Part shown: piece after piece, positions 4,398 through 5,527 of the stretch | How positions within the stretch are numbered: position 1 is the stretch's first letter | How the letters are laid out: each line of letters starts with the position of its first letter | Assembly (NCBI GenBank): GCA_031264395.1 | Contig: JAISEB010000140.1 | Location: 1 to 5,527 of the forward strand | Reading direction: 5' to 3' | Source of the DNA: Treponema sp. | GTDB taxonomy: Bacteria; Spirochaetota; Spirochaetia; Treponematales; Breznakiellaceae | Length of the DNA: 5,527 nt | Position numbers and translations under genes: made by a program | The notes under the pieces: generated by a model | Told to the model about the DNA's origin: nothing | What the model saw: only the letters and a program-made list of their open reading frames with translations | Databases searched by the model: none

Positions 4398-5527
4398 ATG
4401 CCGGAAACCGGACTTGAGAAAACGGGGAAAAATAAAGACGGCGGCTTTGTGCGTCTGCATTCCCGTTTCAATCCGCGCCTTGAGGCGGAACGCTACCTTG
4501 ACGCGCTTTCGATCAGGGACGAAATAAAATATTTTATACTGATTGAGCCGGGAAGAGGCTACCTTGCGTCCCTTCTTGCCGGGCGGCGTCCGGGGGCGAA
4601 GATCATCTCCCTGCATGTTGAAGAACCCGAAGAGGAGGAACCCGCCGCGCCGGAAAGGACGGCCTCCTGGTCGCCCCTCCGGGGGCCTCTTTCCGCTTTT
4701 CTGGAACGTGAAATTCCCGACACCCCTTCTTCGCGCATCATGATCGTGGAATGGCGGCCCGCGCGTACCGTCTACGGCAGGGACTACCTTTCCCTTGTCG
4801 CCGAAACGGCTGAATTTATACGGCGGGCCGACGCCGGCGCGCGCACGCTCCGGGCTTTCGGCGGAAGATGGATGCGGAATTTCTTCCGCAATCTTTCCTT
4901 TCCTTTTACGTTTCTCAAAGCGCCCTCCCCCCCCGCGCCTTTTCTTGTCGCCTGTTCGGGGCCCGGCCTTGAGGGGGCGCTTTCCCGCATACAAAAAATG
5001 AAGGAAGACGGGTGCTTCATCCTCGCGGCGTCCTCATCGGTCATGGCGCTCCGCGCCGGAGGGATCATCCCCGACATGGTGATCAGCACGGACGGGGGAA
5101 ACTGGGCGCTGCTCCACCTCTACGAATGTCTCCGCCCGGGCGCGGAAAACCAGGCGGCTTTTGCGGCCGGCCTCTTTGCCGCCCTGCCGTCCCAGTGCTC
5201 CGGCTTTCCCCTTCTGGCAATAGACGACGGAAGCTTCTGGCAGCGTATCGTCCTTTCGGGCCTGGGCATTCCTTCGGTTTCACTGGCGCAGAGGGGGACC
5301 GTGGCGGCTTCGGCGCTGGACCTGGCGTTTCATCTTTGCGCGGACGCGGATGCGGACGGGGGCGCGGGCGGGGTTTTTATAGCCGGCGCGGATCTTCTGG
5401 TCCGGGGAATACGCACCCACTCAAGGCCCTACGGCTTTGACCGTCTTGTTTCGGAAGATTCGTCACGGCTCGGCCCCGCCTACTCGCGGAGTTTTGAAAG
5501 GGCCCTTGCCGCAAGAGAAGGGGGAAG
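4398..5527 (+). CDS. DUF115 / MptE-like protein, motility accessory factor type (3' end outside window)
   Basis: The frame is open from ATG 4398 through the right edge (376 codons plus two bases), so the protein is partial. The start lies one base after the preceding stop (TAAGATG), implying coupling. Visible family marks: LHSRFNPRLEAERYL at 20-34, the usual opening with EAxR; ILIEPGRGYLASLL at 47-60, the glycine-rich nucleotide-fold loop; ACSGPGLEGALSRI at 185-198, corresponding to SAGPSL in the family; GCFILAASSSVMALRAGGII then PDMVISTD at 205-232; and GTVAASALDLA with GGVFIAGADL at 300-333. These define the DUF115 (6-hydroxymethylpterin pyrophosphokinase MptE-like) fold shared with Maf proteins, which modify flagellin with nonulosonic sugars in Campylobacter and Aeromonas. 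It has no signal peptide and is probably cytoplasmic. The family is often annotated as a pterin enzyme, but flagellin or surface glycosylation is likelier in a spirochaete. An eight-C tract sits at codons 177-179. Confidence 0.85.
   Translation, partial: MPETGLEKTGKNKDGGFVRLHSRFNPRLEAERYLDALSIRDEIKYFILIEPGRGYLASLLAGRRPGAKIISLHVEEPEEEEPAAPERTASWSPLRGPLSAFLEREIPDTPSSRIMIVEWRPARTVYGRDYLSLVAETAEFIRRADAGARTLRAFGGRWMRNFFRNLSFPFTFLKAPSPPAPFLVACSGPGLEGALSRIQKMKEDGCFILAASSSVMALRAGGIIPDMVISTDGGNWALLHLYECLRPGAENQAAFAAGLFAALPSQCSGFPLLAIDDGSFWQRIVLSGLGIPSVSLAQRGTVAASALDLAFHLCADADADGGAGGVFIAGADLLVRGIRTHSRPYGFDRLVSEDSSRLGPAYSRSFERALAAREGG
4927..4934 (+). repeat. C8 homopolymer inside the DUF115 gene
   Basis: Eight consecutive cytosines encode the S-P-P stretch (TCC CCC CCC) just before the core ACSGPG motif. 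Gain or loss of one base would truncate the protein before its conserved core, so this is a candidate slipped-strand switch. Eight bases is at the low end for phase-variable tracts. Confidence 0.5.

Noticed and set aside
4344..4994. Minus-strand 216-codon open frame
   Set aside because: Antisense to the DUF115 gene; R/G/K-rich with no motifs.
5012..5440. Plus-strand 142-codon open frame
   Set aside because: Out of frame within the DUF115 gene, whose own frame carries conserved motifs across this stretch; the G/R-rich product is a shadow.

Overview
The window looks like chromosomal DNA from a spirochaete of the Treponema lineage. This rests on protein character, not on any marker gene: a very acidic 647-residue protein with treponeme-style conserved ends, a two-domain envelope protein of a type I associate with treponemes, and a flagellin-modification-type (DUF115/MptE-like) gene in the same run. 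Most of the window is GC-rich with strongly GC-ending codons. The first ~220 bases are visibly more AT-rich (23 of the first 60 bases are G or C), which suggests a different history. I cannot name a species; a GC-rich, gut-type treponeme is a guess.

Layout. (1) 1-218, minus strand: the C-terminal part of a RadC-type JAB/MPN-domain protein, running off the left edge and apparently cut at its 5' end. (2) 219-513: no gene. It holds a pair of ~58-bp direct repeats built on a 9-bp period, a 10-bp inverted repeat and a GC-rich palindrome. (3) 514-1395, plus: a probably exported two-domain protein. (4) 1389-1865, minus: an FtsB/DivIC-like membrane protein, converging on gene 3 with a 7-bp tail-to-tail overlap. 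(5) 1866-2005: a 140-bp divergent intergenic region with a sigma70-like promoter, a near-palindrome and an exact GCCGATAA, the -10 consensus of flagellar sigma28 promoters. (6) 2006-5527, plus: three genes packed with 0 and 1 base between them: the acidic low-complexity protein, a 148-residue protein of unknown function, and a DUF115/MptE-like (motility accessory factor type) protein that runs off the right edge.

Reading together. The three-gene run is almost certainly one transcription unit. Its last gene belongs to a family linked to flagellin glycosylation, and its possible promoter resembles the flagellar class. The working hypothesis is therefore that the acidic protein and the small protein act in motility or flagellar assembly/modification, or in a spirochaete-specific envelope process. 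This is inference from context. The acidic protein (disordered acidic middle, helical C-terminal cap) and the 148-residue protein are the least understood parts of the window. An eight-cytosine tract inside the DUF115 gene deserves attention because related genes in other bacteria phase-vary through such tracts.
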